Below, one piece after another: positions 53,322 to 64,000 of a stretch of 64,000 nt of DNA. Each line of letters begins with the position of its first letter. Position 1 is the first letter of the stretch. The stretch covers positions 25,127 to 89,126 of the forward strand of contig JADLCB010000008.1 of assembly GCA_020847375.1 (NCBI GenBank). The letters are read 5' to 3'. The notes below the pieces were generated by a model. It did not search any database and was not told where the DNA came from. It saw nothing but the letters and a program-made list of their open reading frames with translations. This DNA is from Phycisphaerales bacterium (GTDB taxonomy: Bacteria > Planctomycetota > Phycisphaerae > Tepidisphaerales > Tepidisphaeraceae). The position numbers and the translations under genes are program-made.

Positions 53322-54320
53322 TTTGGCGATAATCGCATCAGCAAACTGCTCCGTTCCGGCGCTGCCGCCCAGATCGCGCGTCAGCGATTTACCCTCGGCC
53401 AGCACCGCGTTGTACGCAGCTTTGACATGATCGGCTACATCGGTCTGGCCCAGGTGGTTAAGCATCATGACGCTGCTCATGATCAAGGCCAGCGGGTTGG
53501 CAATACCCTTGCCGGCAATGTCCGGCGCTGAACCGTGAACCGCCTCGAACACCGCCGCTTCATCGCCGATATTTGATCCCGGAACAACCCCAAGCCCACC
53601 CACCAGCCCCGCGCACAGATCCGACACCAGATCGCCATACAGATTTTCCATCAACAGCACATCAAACTTGGCGGGATCCTGCACCAGACGCATGCAACCA
53701 GCATCAATAATCAGCTCGTCATATTCAACCTGCGGAAATTCTTTTTTCACCTGACGGGCGCAATCCAGAAAAAGCCCATCAGACAGTTTCATGATGTTGG
53801 CCTTGTGAAACACCGTAATCTTGCCCCGATGCCGCCGCTGCGCGTACTGAAACGCATGCCGCGCAATGCGCAGACAAGCCGCCTGCGACGCGACTTTCAG
53901 GCTCGTAACCACACCGGGAACAATTTCGTTTTCAATCCCGCTGTACAGACCCTCGGTATTTTCGCGGACGATCACGATATCCACGCCTTCATAGCGGGTA
54001 TTAACGCCGCGCAGCGAGCGGACCGGGCGAATGGCTGCGTAGAGATTCAGCTTCTGGCGCAACTGGACATTGACGCTCTTGAATCCCTTGCCCACCGGCG
54101 TCGTCACCGGCCCCTTCAGCGCCACACCATGGGCGGCAATGGCCGCCAGCGTCCGCTGGGGCAGAACATTATCGTGTCCCTGTTCCAACGCCGTGGCACC
54201 GGCAACCAGTTCAACCCAGTCGATCTGAGCGCCGGCCGCCTCCAGCACGCGCTGCGTCGCGCGGGTGACTTCCGGGCCGATTCCATCTCCGGGGATAAGT
54301 GCGACAGTCTGTTTAGCCAT
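53310..54320 (-). CDS. NAD-type isocitrate dehydrogenase
   Basis: 336 residues of the short (NAD-dependent) isocitrate dehydrogenase branch of the beta-decarboxylating family. Landmarks: VALIPGDGIGPEVT, GFKSVNVQLRQKLNLYAAIR (the SxN substrate motif), VRENTEGLYSGIE, KANIMKLSDGLF, DVLLMENLYGDLVSDLCAGL and FEAVHGSAPDIAGKG. It makes 2-oxoglutarate and CO2 in the TCA cycle. The ATG is at 54318-54320. It shares a strand with DUF971 (41 bases) and pheT (24 bases), so the three may be one transcript. The window's other family member at 16795-17862 is closer to isopropylmalate dehydrogenase. Confidence 0.88.
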   Translation of the reverse strand: MAKQTVALIPGDGIGPEVTRATQRVLEAAGAQIDWVELVAGATALEQGHDNVLPQRTLAAIAAHGVALKGPVTTPVGKGFKSVNVQLRQKLNLYAAIRPVRSLRGVNTRYEGVDIVIVRENTEGLYSGIENEIVPGVVTSLKVASQAACLRIARHAFQYAQRRHRGKITVFHKANIMKLSDGLFLDCARQVKKEFPQVEYDELIIDAGCMRLVQDPAKFDVLLMENLYGDLVSDLCAGLVGGLGVVPGSNIGDEAAVFEAVHGSAPDIAGKGIANPLALIMSSVMMLNHLGQTDVADHVKAAYNAVLAEGKSLTRDLGGSAGTEQFADAIIAKLPR

Positions 54321-54361
54321 AGTCTGCTACGATAAGTTGCCCACCCGCCTGTGTCGATACG

Positions 54362-54757
54362 TCACGAGTCCTGATTTGCACGGGTTGAATGTTCCGGGCT
54401 GATTTCGCGCAGGTAACTGAATGAATAAATGCCCGCTTCATGACGATCGGTAAACCCGATTTTAAGCGCATACCCCCCAATGAGTTGAGCATGGGTCGCA
54501 GCCATCTTGCCGCTGCGATCCACCGGCAGAATGTTCAGGCTGACGGTTTTTTTCTGCGGCTGCATCAATGAGTGCGGGTCGGTTCCTGTGCGCGATAATT
54601 TGCACGCAGCGCACGGGCACATCAGGCGCAGATACCCAATGGGATAAATGCTCACCTGACCGTCATCCCATTCAATAAGCAGCCGTTCCTCTTTTTTCAG
54701 GTCGATCCGCAGCGGATAAGCTTCAGAACTCGTCATCGTAGCGCCCATTTTATTCAT
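54362..54757 (-). CDS. DUF971 / gamma-butyrobetaine-hydroxylase N-terminal-like protein
   Basis: 131 residues. The core EERLLIEWDDGQVSIYPIGY followed by LMCPCAAC, GYALKIGFTDRHEAGIYSFSYLREI is the DUF971 fold, which binds zinc or iron through Cys. Members often occur alone or next to Mrp/ApbC iron-sulfur carriers; none is here. Function unknown. It lies between pheT and isocitrate dehydrogenase on the same strand. Confidence 0.85.
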   Translation of the reverse strand: MNKMGATMTSSEAYPLRIDLKKEERLLIEWDDGQVSIYPIGYLRLMCPCAACKLSRTGTDPHSLMQPQKKTVSLNILPVDRSGKMAATHAQLIGGYALKIGFTDRHEAGIYSFSYLREISPEHSTRANQDS

Positions 54758-54781
54758 AGCAATTATTGCACGTTGCGCTGA

Positions 54782-56785
54782 TTATAGGCGCAGCGTCGCT
54801 CCCAGATCGCGTTTGGCTGCCTCGATAAACTGCTGGACACTCGCCTCCACTTCATCGCTGGTCAGCGTGGAGGAAGGCGCGCGGAACACCAGTTGAATGG
54901 TGACACTTTTTTGTCCCTTTTCCAGCGGTTTACCCCGATACGTTGTGATGTACTGGACATGTTCCAGCATGGACAACCGGGCGGCATCAAGCACGTCCAT
55001 AATCTGCTGATAACGGATGGTTTCGTTGACCACCAGCGATAAGTCGCGTCGAATCGCGGGGAAACGTGAAAGCGGCTGCAACTGCGGCACCGCCTCGGCG
55101 CCATCGAGAAGCATTGACAGATTCACCTCCGCTGCCACCGGAGCCGATTTCAGATCGGCATGACCAGCCACATCCTTATCCAACCGGCCAAACCATCCCA
55201 GCACTTGATCGCCCCACTGCACACGACCGCAGCTTCCGGTGGCGAACCCCACGCGATGATCGGGCGTAACCACAAGCTTGCGATGACGGTTGAGTTTTTC
55301 CAGAACCGCCTCCAGAACGCCGCGCATCTGCTGAATATCAGCCCCTCCCACCAAGGCAAGACGCCGCTGCTCACAAACTTCACCCTGCTTATTGGTCCAG
55401 AAAGCTGAACCAATTTCATACAAACGCGCATCCGGCGTTCCATTGGTTTCGTTGTGACGCAAAGCCTCGAGCAATCCGGGCAGCAGGCTGGGGCGCAATC
55501 GACCATCGGCTTTACGCACCGCATGAGCGACCTGCGGCAGAGCCGCGGCCTCCGGCGGAACGAAATCACCGGCCAGGCGATCACTGACAAACGAAAAGGT
55601 GATGGACTCAAAATAACCACAGCCCATCAATACGCCATGTACCGCTTTCAGCGCAGCCGCCTTTTGATCCAGCGGCGCAGCATGAATCGAGATTTCTTCC
55701 CGCTGGGGAATCTGGTCATAACCAATGACCCTCGCCACTTCTTCAATCAGATCCACTTCCAGACGCAGATCCATCCGCCACCAGGGGATGGTGACGTGCA
55801 CGCAATCGCCTTCCAGCCGCGGTTGCAACATCAGGCGCTCCAGCGCGCCGATAATTTCTGCTGTTGCAAACGTCACGCCCAGCAAACTGTGCAGGCGCGC
55901 CAAACGAAGCGTCAACTGACCGGCGACAACCGGACACGAACCGGCGGCCACCACGCCACGCTCCAGAGTCCCGCCGGCAAGCTGTAAAATCAGTTGCGCA
56001 GCCCGGGCGCTGCCCAGCAAAGTGGCTTGCGCGGCAACACCGCGTTCAAAGCGATAGGAACTATCACTCATCAGCGCCAGTTGCCGGGCGGTTTTGCGCA
56101 CATTCAGCGCGTCAAAGCGGGCTGACTCCAGCAAAATGTTGACGGTCTGATCGGTTACTTGCGTTTCCAGACCACCCATGACGCCAGCCAGCGCAACGGG
56201 CTGGCGCTGATCTGCAATCACCAGCATATCGGCTGAAAGTTTGCGCTCGTGACCATCAATGCTGGTCAGCTTTTCCCCCGCTTGAGCGTGGCGCACGATA
56301 ATGTCAGGGCTGGCGAGTTTATCCAGATCAAAAGCATGCAGAGGCTGGCCCAGTTCGTACATCACATAGTTGGTGACATCCACCACATTGTTAATGCTGC
56401 GCAGGCCAACCGCCTGCAGGCGGCGACTCAACCATTCGGGGCTGGGGCCGATCCTGACTCCGCGAACGATACGGGCGCTGTAGTAAGGGCAGAGCTGTTC
56501 AGCGTCGATCCTGACACTGGCCGTCGGCGGCGCTGCACTTTCGCTGAGGCTGGTATCGATCTCTCGTACCGCACCGTTGAGCAATGCTGCGATTTCACGG
56601 GCAACGCCCAGATGCGAAAGGCAATCGCCGCGATTGCTGGTCACTTCAACATCAATGACCGTATCGTCATCGACGGTTTGGATCGTTTCCACGGGAAAGC
56701 CGCCATGGGTAAGGGCGCGGGCAGCGGCCTCGGCATCGACGGGGGCGGATAAGTATTGGCTGAGCCATTCAAGGCTGATTTTCAT
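54782..56785 (-). CDS. pheT: Phenylalanine-tRNA ligase beta subunit, short form without the EMAP domain
   Basis: Beta subunit of the alpha2beta2 enzyme charging tRNA-Phe. It opens MKISLEWLSQYLSAPVDAEA and passes, near residue 44, straight into VIDVEVTSNRGDCLSHLGVA. In the standard beta subunit an OB-fold tRNA-binding domain of about 110 residues lies between these two blocks, so it is missing here and the length is 667 instead of about 790. The B3/B4 editing region (YYSARIVRGVRIGPSPEWL; DVTNYVMYELGQPLHAFDL), B5 and the C-terminal FDX-ACB domain (LSRFPAIRRDLSLVVNE) are intact. pheS is not adjacent. Confidence 0.93.
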   Translation of the reverse strand: MKISLEWLSQYLSAPVDAEAAARALTHGGFPVETIQTVDDDTVIDVEVTSNRGDCLSHLGVAREIAALLNGAVREIDTSLSESAAPPTASVRIDAEQLCPYYSARIVRGVRIGPSPEWLSRRLQAVGLRSINNVVDVTNYVMYELGQPLHAFDLDKLASPDIIVRHAQAGEKLTSIDGHERKLSADMLVIADQRQPVALAGVMGGLETQVTDQTVNILLESARFDALNVRKTARQLALMSDSSYRFERGVAAQATLLGSARAAQLILQLAGGTLERGVVAAGSCPVVAGQLTLRLARLHSLLGVTFATAEIIGALERLMLQPRLEGDCVHVTIPWWRMDLRLEVDLIEEVARVIGYDQIPQREEISIHAAPLDQKAAALKAVHGVLMGCGYFESITFSFVSDRLAGDFVPPEAAALPQVAHAVRKADGRLRPSLLPGLLEALRHNETNGTPDARLYEIGSAFWTNKQGEVCEQRRLALVGGADIQQMRGVLEAVLEKLNRHRKLVVTPDHRVGFATGSCGRVQWGDQVLGWFGRLDKDVAGHADLKSAPVAAEVNLSMLLDGAEAVPQLQPLSRFPAIRRDLSLVVNETIRYQQIMDVLDAARLSMLEHVQYITTYRGKPLEKGQKSVTIQLVFRAPSSTLTSDEVEASVQQFIEAAKRDLGATLRL

Positions 56786-56872
56786 GATAAAGTTTTTAGC
56801 GGGTTTAAGCGGGCTAGTCCATCGGTTGACGAATGCTATTATGCAAAAACATCTGATCTTGATCGAACCGAA

Positions 56873-57262
56873 CTATTCGAGCAAATCCTCCCTCAGATCG
56901 TCGCTGAGTGTTTTTTTGTACATTCGCACACGGTCAATATGGGCCGCACGAGCCAGCATATGCGTACCGACAGGGCCAGCGGCAAATTGAAATAAAATAA
57001 CCAGGACAGCCTTGGTTGTCGCAGCCATCGCGGATGACCCGGTGACCGCATCCGCCTCCGCCGTCGTACCAATCACGATAAAATGGAACACGCCAGCCAG
57101 CAGCATCCCGCTAATGCCGAGCGTAACGCATTTACTGGCAGCGATCATGCGCAGATAAACATCGGGAAAGCGCAACACACCCAGAGCGCCCACCAACAGA
57201 AAAAACAGCCCGACAATCAGTGCCAGGGTCGTCAGAATATTCAGAAGCACCACATGGTTCAT
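56873..57262 (-). CDS. mrpG: Mrp Na+/H+ antiporter subunit G
   Basis: 129 residues, three membrane helices, with the MrpG core FLLVGALGVLRFPDVYLRMIAA then SKCVTLG. Last gene of the antiporter operon. The ATG at 57262 has AGGAAGG at 7-nt spacing; an upstream extension of the frame overlaps mrpF and is less likely. Confidence 0.9.
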   Translation of the reverse strand: MNHVVLLNILTTLALIVGLFFLLVGALGVLRFPDVYLRMIAASKCVTLGISGMLLAGVFHFIVIGTTAEADAVTGSSAMAATTKAVLVILFQFAAGPVGTHMLARAAHIDRVRMYKKTLSDDLREDLLE

Positions 57263-57308
57263 AGTCAGACCTTCCTGCCAGTCCGGGACGACTGTCAGCT
57301 TCAAGCGA

Positions 57309-57653
57309 TTACACATCCTGTTTCAGCACCACATCGGGATTGGCCCGCCGCCGCCGATGCGGACGCACAATATATTGCGCGACCGCCACCGTGCCGGTGA
57401 AACCCACCAACGACATCACCAGTGCGCCATCAAACAGCACCAGCGAATTGATCCGCAGCGTGAGCAGAATAACCAGTCCGATGACCTGTATCACCAGGGT
57501 ATCCAGCGCAATAGCGCGATCCGCCAGATGCGGGCCGCGAAACAAACGAATCAGGCAGACCAGGATGCCGACAGCGACGATCAGAATGCCGATTTCGACC
57601 GTCACTTCCACCATATATTCATGCCACGTGCTGCTGGCCAGTAGTGCATTCAT
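57309..57653 (-). CDS. mrpF: Mrp Na+/H+ antiporter subunit F
   Basis: 114 residues, three membrane helices, with the MrpF signature RLFRGPHLADRAIALDTLV. The strongly basic tail (RPHRRRRANPD) is cytosolic. Overlaps mrpE by 4 bases, so translation is coupled. Confidence 0.92.
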   Translation of the reverse strand: MNALLASSTWHEYMVEVTVEIGILIVAVGILVCLIRLFRGPHLADRAIALDTLVIQVIGLVILLTLRINSLVLFDGALVMSLVGFTGTVAVAQYIVRPHRRRRANPDVVLKQDV

Positions 57654-58123
57654 TTGAACACCTGTGTTTGTAGACGTTGCTTGAGGTCATTCAGGTCGGC
57701 AATTGTCTTGTCATAGTCGCTGGCGTACATGCAGTGAACGTAAAAAGTGCGCCGATCGGGCGAGATATCAACCACCAGCGTCCCGGGAGTCAGGTTGATC
57801 GAATTGACCAGCACCAGACGCTGAACCGGCGTCAGCCCCGTCACATCAAAGCGCACGATGCGGGGGGAAAAACCAAGCCCCGGCGTGATGATTTCATAGG
57901 CAATCTGCAAATTTGCCACAAACAGCACGCGGACAAAATAAAGCGCAAAGCGGACCAGATCGCGCGCCTTGGTGGCGTAGCCTTCCACCACGGTAACCCG
58001 GCTGTAAAGGCCCAGCAGCAGGTACGACAGGACAAATCCCGTCGCCAGTGTCAGAAAATCAAATGAACCCCAGGTAAAACACCAGAGCACGGCTAAAACG
58101 ATGTTCAACAGAAACAGGGTCAT
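57650..58123 (-). CDS. mrpE: Mrp Na+/H+ antiporter subunit E
   Basis: 157 residues. Membrane helices at the N-terminus, then VRFALYFVRVLFVANLQIAY and the conserved soluble part NSINLTPGTLVVDISPDRRT. Overlaps mrpD and mrpF by 4 bases each. Confidence 0.92.
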   Translation of the reverse strand: MTLFLLNIVLAVLWCFTWGSFDFLTLATGFVLSYLLLGLYSRVTVVEGYATKARDLVRFALYFVRVLFVANLQIAYEIITPGLGFSPRIVRFDVTGLTPVQRLVLVNSINLTPGTLVVDISPDRRTFYVHCMYASDYDKTIADLNDLKQRLQTQVFK

Positions 58124-59718
58124 GGCTGATGATCCTCCTGATGCAGCGTTTGATCCGCCAGTTCAAGCGGATAAACCTGATTCTGCCCCAGAACCGCGTG
58201 AATATACGGCGCAGGATCAACCGCAGTCTGGGCGGCACTGCGGACGGACCGTAGCACCGGTTCAGCAGCCAGCCCCATGACCACCGCCGCGGTCACCAGT
58301 ATACCCGTGCCGATCATGGCTTGGACAATTCCATGATCGTGCGGGGCCGACGGCTTTTGCCGCTGCGGATCAGGGCGCGACCAGAAGGCGTAGCTCCAGA
58401 TTTTGATCATGCTGAGCAACGTCAAGACGCTGGTTGCCAGCGCGATGAATGTCAGGGTGTACCAACCGGCGCGAAACGCCTCGCGGACAAGAATAAACTT
58501 GGCAAAAAAACCGCTGAGCGGCGGCAGACCCGCCAGACTCAAGGCGGCGATGAAGAAAAGCGTCGCCAACCATGGGGCCTGTTTGGCCAGCCCGCCCATG
58601 CGCTCAAGCTCGTCACTGCCGGCATGGTATTTCATCAGCCCGCCGCAGAGAAACAAACTGCTCTTGACGATCATATTGTGCAGAATAAAGAAAATACCAC
58701 CGGCCACCGCCAGCACCCGGTTTTCTGTTGTCAGACCAATGCCGATCCCCAGTCCCACCGCCAGCACCATGTACCCCACCTGGCTGATGATGTGGATGGA
58801 AAGAATCCGACGCACCGAAGTCATGGAGACCGCGCCCAGCACGCCGAGGAACATGGTAATCCCCGCCGTTGCCATGAGCAGCGGACGAAGCACTTCCGAC
58901 ACCTGGCTGGTCGATGGGCCAAAGACCATCACGAAAATACGGATCATGACGTAAACGCCGATTTTGGTCAGAATCCCACCCAGTAGCGCCCCCAATCCCG
59001 CCGGCGCAGTGGGATAGCTGTCAGGCAGCCAAAACCAGAGCGGGAAAATGGCGGCCTTTATTCCAAAGACCAACAATAGCACGGTAATGGCGGGAACAGC
59101 CGCTGACGGAATCAGACCGCTGTGACTAAGCCGGGCCAGATCAGCCAGGTTCAGCGTCCCCACATGTCCGTAGATCAGGCCGCAGCAGGCGACAAACAAT
59201 GTTGATCCAAACAGATTGATGACGACATACTTGTATGCCTGGCGCATCTGCCGCCGCGACGTGCCCAGCACGAGCAGCGCATACGAAGCCATCAACATGA
59301 TTTCAAATGCGACAAACAGGTTGAACAAATCGCCCGTAATCAGGCTCCACTGCACCCCCAGCACCAACAGATGAAACAGCGGATGAAACAATCCACCGGC
59401 GGTATCATGCAGTTGCTCATCGCAATAGAGATAAATCGCCAGAAACGCCAGCGCTCCGGTCAGGAGAAAAACCGCAGATAAGGCATCGATCACCACCGTA
59501 ATCCCAAACGGCGCTGGCCAGTCGGCTGCCTGTAAGACCAGAATCTGCTCCCCCGCGCCCAGGACGCGCGAACAAATCAACATCGCCATCGCCAGATTAA
59601 TCAGCAAACCAGCAATCCCGACTACGCGCCGAATACGGTAGCTCGGCGCAACCAGCAGCGACAGGACGCCGGTCACCATGGGGATCACAATCGGCAGCAT
59701 GACAAGATTGGAACTCAT
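58120..59718 (-). CDS. mrpD: Mrp Na+/H+ antiporter subunit D
   Basis: 532 residues, about 14 membrane helices, related to complex I NuoM/NuoN. Conserved features are GVQWSLITGDLFNLFVAFEI with the key Glu, GIKAAIFPLWFWLPDSYPTA with the key Lys, SIHIISQVGYMVLAVGL and LSLAGLPPLSGFFAKFILVR. It carries the ion-translocation path with MrpA. Confidence 0.95.
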   Translation of the reverse strand: MSSNLVMLPIVIPMVTGVLSLLVAPSYRIRRVVGIAGLLINLAMAMLICSRVLGAGEQILVLQAADWPAPFGITVVIDALSAVFLLTGALAFLAIYLYCDEQLHDTAGGLFHPLFHLLVLGVQWSLITGDLFNLFVAFEIMLMASYALLVLGTSRRQMRQAYKYVVINLFGSTLFVACCGLIYGHVGTLNLADLARLSHSGLIPSAAVPAITVLLLVFGIKAAIFPLWFWLPDSYPTAPAGLGALLGGILTKIGVYVMIRIFVMVFGPSTSQVSEVLRPLLMATAGITMFLGVLGAVSMTSVRRILSIHIISQVGYMVLAVGLGIGIGLTTENRVLAVAGGIFFILHNMIVKSSLFLCGGLMKYHAGSDELERMGGLAKQAPWLATLFFIAALSLAGLPPLSGFFAKFILVREAFRAGWYTLTFIALATSVLTLLSMIKIWSYAFWSRPDPQRQKPSAPHDHGIVQAMIGTGILVTAAVVMGLAAEPVLRSVRSAAQTAVDPAPYIHAVLGQNQVYPLELADQTLHQEDHQP

Positions 59719-60166
59719 CTATGCTCCTGCCGGTCAGTGGTTAAGATCGTCGTCGGATCATTGCCGGTTGATTGGCCCTGCGGTTGATCGACGTGCGGCG
59801 GTGATGATGAGGCTGGCGCGATTGGCAAAGGCTGCGGCTGGGCAAGTTGCGCTGTATTGAGCGATGCCGCGCGGCGCCAAGTTACAACCAGCAGCGTGAG
59901 CAAAAACCCCTGCACGGCAAAACCAATCACGATGGCTGTCAGAATCAGCGCCTGAGGCAAGGGGTCAACCAGTTGGGACAGCAGATGTCCTTCGCCCAGC
60001 ACAGGCACGAATACTCCGCCGGGAGTTCGACCCGCTTCGAGAATGACAAGATTGGCAGCATGACTGAGAAGAAACAACCCCATGCAGATTTCCTTCAGCT
60101 CGCGCCCCAGCATCAGATAGACGGCGCAGCCGAACAAAACAGCGATGATGGTCGCGATGAAAATAG

Positions 60167-60170
<4 letters not shown>
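59715..60170 (-). CDS. mrpC: Mrp Na+/H+ antiporter subunit C
   Basis: 151 residues related to NuoK, with three membrane helices (LFGCAVYLMLGRELKEICMG; LFLLSHAANLVIL; DPLPQALILTAIVIGFAVQG). A Pro/Ser-rich soluble tail of about 40 residues is an addition. Overlaps mrpAB and mrpD by 4 bases each. Confidence 0.92.
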
Positions 60171-63268
<3,098 letters not shown>

Positions 63269-63519
63269 CCCTGGGATACCGCCGGCCAAGAGGTTTATCC
63301 AGCCATGAAACGATTGACCGGGAAGAACGCAGAAAGATTCGCTGTCTTCCGGCCTATCAAGCTGACAACACGCTGATTTTGCAAGTTTACCTGTTTGCCA
63401 GCTCTGGTTCTATAGGCAGGATAAACCGCTTGTCGCGCTCAAGTAATTCCCTTCCTTTACATCCATAACACCCGCTGTAACATTGAAATTTTCAGCGATA
63501 TTCAAAGGGTCTATTTATC

Positions 63520-64000
63520 ATGCGCATAGCGGTCATCGGTTTGGGATTGCGGTTGGCTGGTGTTCTGGAGGTGTTGCAACAGCTTGACCCCGAAACGCGC
63601 CTGGTGGCGGTGGCGGACCCGGATCAAGCCCAGGTCAAGGAACGATTCAAGACACTCAAGGTTAACACTGAGTCCGCCCGTCTCTACGCCAGTGCCGATC
63701 AGATGCTTCAGGATTCAGACCGTTTTGACGCAGTAATGATCGGCACGCACTGCCATTTGCACACACCCCTGGCTATTCAGGCCAGGGCGACCAACCTGCC
63801 GCTATTTCTGGAAAAACCGGTGGCGATCAGTTACCAGCAGTTGGCGCAACTGGCATTGGCCTTTCGCGGCCAGGAAGATCGTGTCCTGGTTTCGTTTCCT
63901 TTGCGAATGACGCCGCTGTTCAAAAAAGCTCTGGAGATTGTCCGCTCCGGCGCGATCGGGGTGGTCAATCAAATCCAGGCGATTAACAATGTCCCCTACG
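63520..64000 (+). CDS. Gfo/Idh/MocA family oxidoreductase, N-terminal part (runs off the window)
   Basis: The 160 visible residues open MRIAVIGLGLRLAGVLEVLQ with a dinucleotide-binding fold, continue RLVAVADPDQAQVKERF and DAVMIGTHCHLHTPLAIQA, and carry the family motif FLEKPVAIS with the catalytic-region Lys. The substrate of this sugar-acting family is not predictable. AAAGGG lies about 12 bases before the ATG. It is divergent from the Mrp operon, and the rest is beyond base 64000. Confidence 0.9.
   Translation, partial: MRIAVIGLGLRLAGVLEVLQQLDPETRLVAVADPDQAQVKERFKTLKVNTESARLYASADQMLQDSDRFDAVMIGTHCHLHTPLAIQARATNLPLFLEKPVAISYQQLAQLALAFRGQEDRVLVSFPLRMTPLFKKALEIVRSGAIGVVNQIQAINNVPY

Overview
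The window reads as a chromosomal segment of a planctomycete, most likely of the class Phycisphaerae. The evidence is indirect. A secreted protein carries an N-terminal ESRRLLSG motif, as in the LEPR-XLL class of planctomycete surface proteins. There are large secreted proteins with TPR, FG-GAP or prenyltransferase-like repeats, a beta-galactosidase-like giant, and several small proteins of planctomycete character. Nothing here names a species. Coding is dense on both strands and most genes are housekeeping, with one accessory patch at about 28-39 kb.

Layout. 1-2080: 5' part of rpoB (minus), then an unusually long AT-rich gap. 3.0-9.1 kb (plus): FG-GAP surface protein, nfnA-nfnB, a small protein, pyruvate kinase. 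9.2-15.1 kb: a GbsR/MarR-type regulator with a perfect palindrome at its promoter, pgk, the membrane pyrophosphatase hppA with a clear terminator, and a stand-alone CoaB ligase. 15.2-19.0 kb: a lipoprotein, a parS-like centromere palindrome, leuB, ruvB. 19.2-26.2 kb: a plus-strand run of ctaA, ctaB, an ABC ATPase, a zinc-ribbon peptide, an uncharacterised protein, a lipoprotein and an RDD membrane protein. 26.2-29.5 kb: dgkA, tRNA-Leu(UAA), an Ldh/Mdh-type dehydrogenase, a TPR gene made of nearly identical 114-bp units between two direct repeats, and tRNA-Ser(CGA). 29.8-39.3 kb: an alpha/alpha-barrel protein, an ADP-ribosylglycohydrolase-like protein with a C-terminal sugar-binding-like domain, a 1042-residue TPR protein and a secreted terpene-cyclase-fold protein. 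39.4-45.7 kb: ypdA-like reductase, psd-pssA, queG, a MATE exporter and an RluA-type pseudouridine synthase. 45.7-53.3 kb: a 1581-residue GH2-like protein and, divergent from it, three pilin-type genes. 53.3-63.3 kb (minus): NAD-type isocitrate dehydrogenase, DUF971, a short pheT and a six-gene Mrp antiporter operon (mrpAB-C-D-E-F-G). 63.5 kb to the end: start of a Gfo/Idh/MocA oxidoreductase.

How the genes fit together. The energy and ion genes form a coherent set: heme A synthesis for an aa3-type oxidase, NfnAB transhydrogenation, a pyrophosphate-driven ion pump and a Mrp Na+/H+ antiporter. Lower glycolysis (pgk, pyk), isocitrate dehydrogenase and phosphatidylethanolamine synthesis (psd-pssA) supply core metabolism. 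The accessory patch looks like secreted or cytoplasmic polysaccharide handling.

The most striking non-coding structure is a family of three about 144-bp elements (9873-10016, 22257-22400, 31535-31679). Each has imperfect terminal inverted repeats, a long internal hairpin and 9-bp direct repeats flanking it, and each sits at the 3' end of a gene. They look like a non-autonomous mobile element (MITE) that could also act as a transcript-end hairpin.
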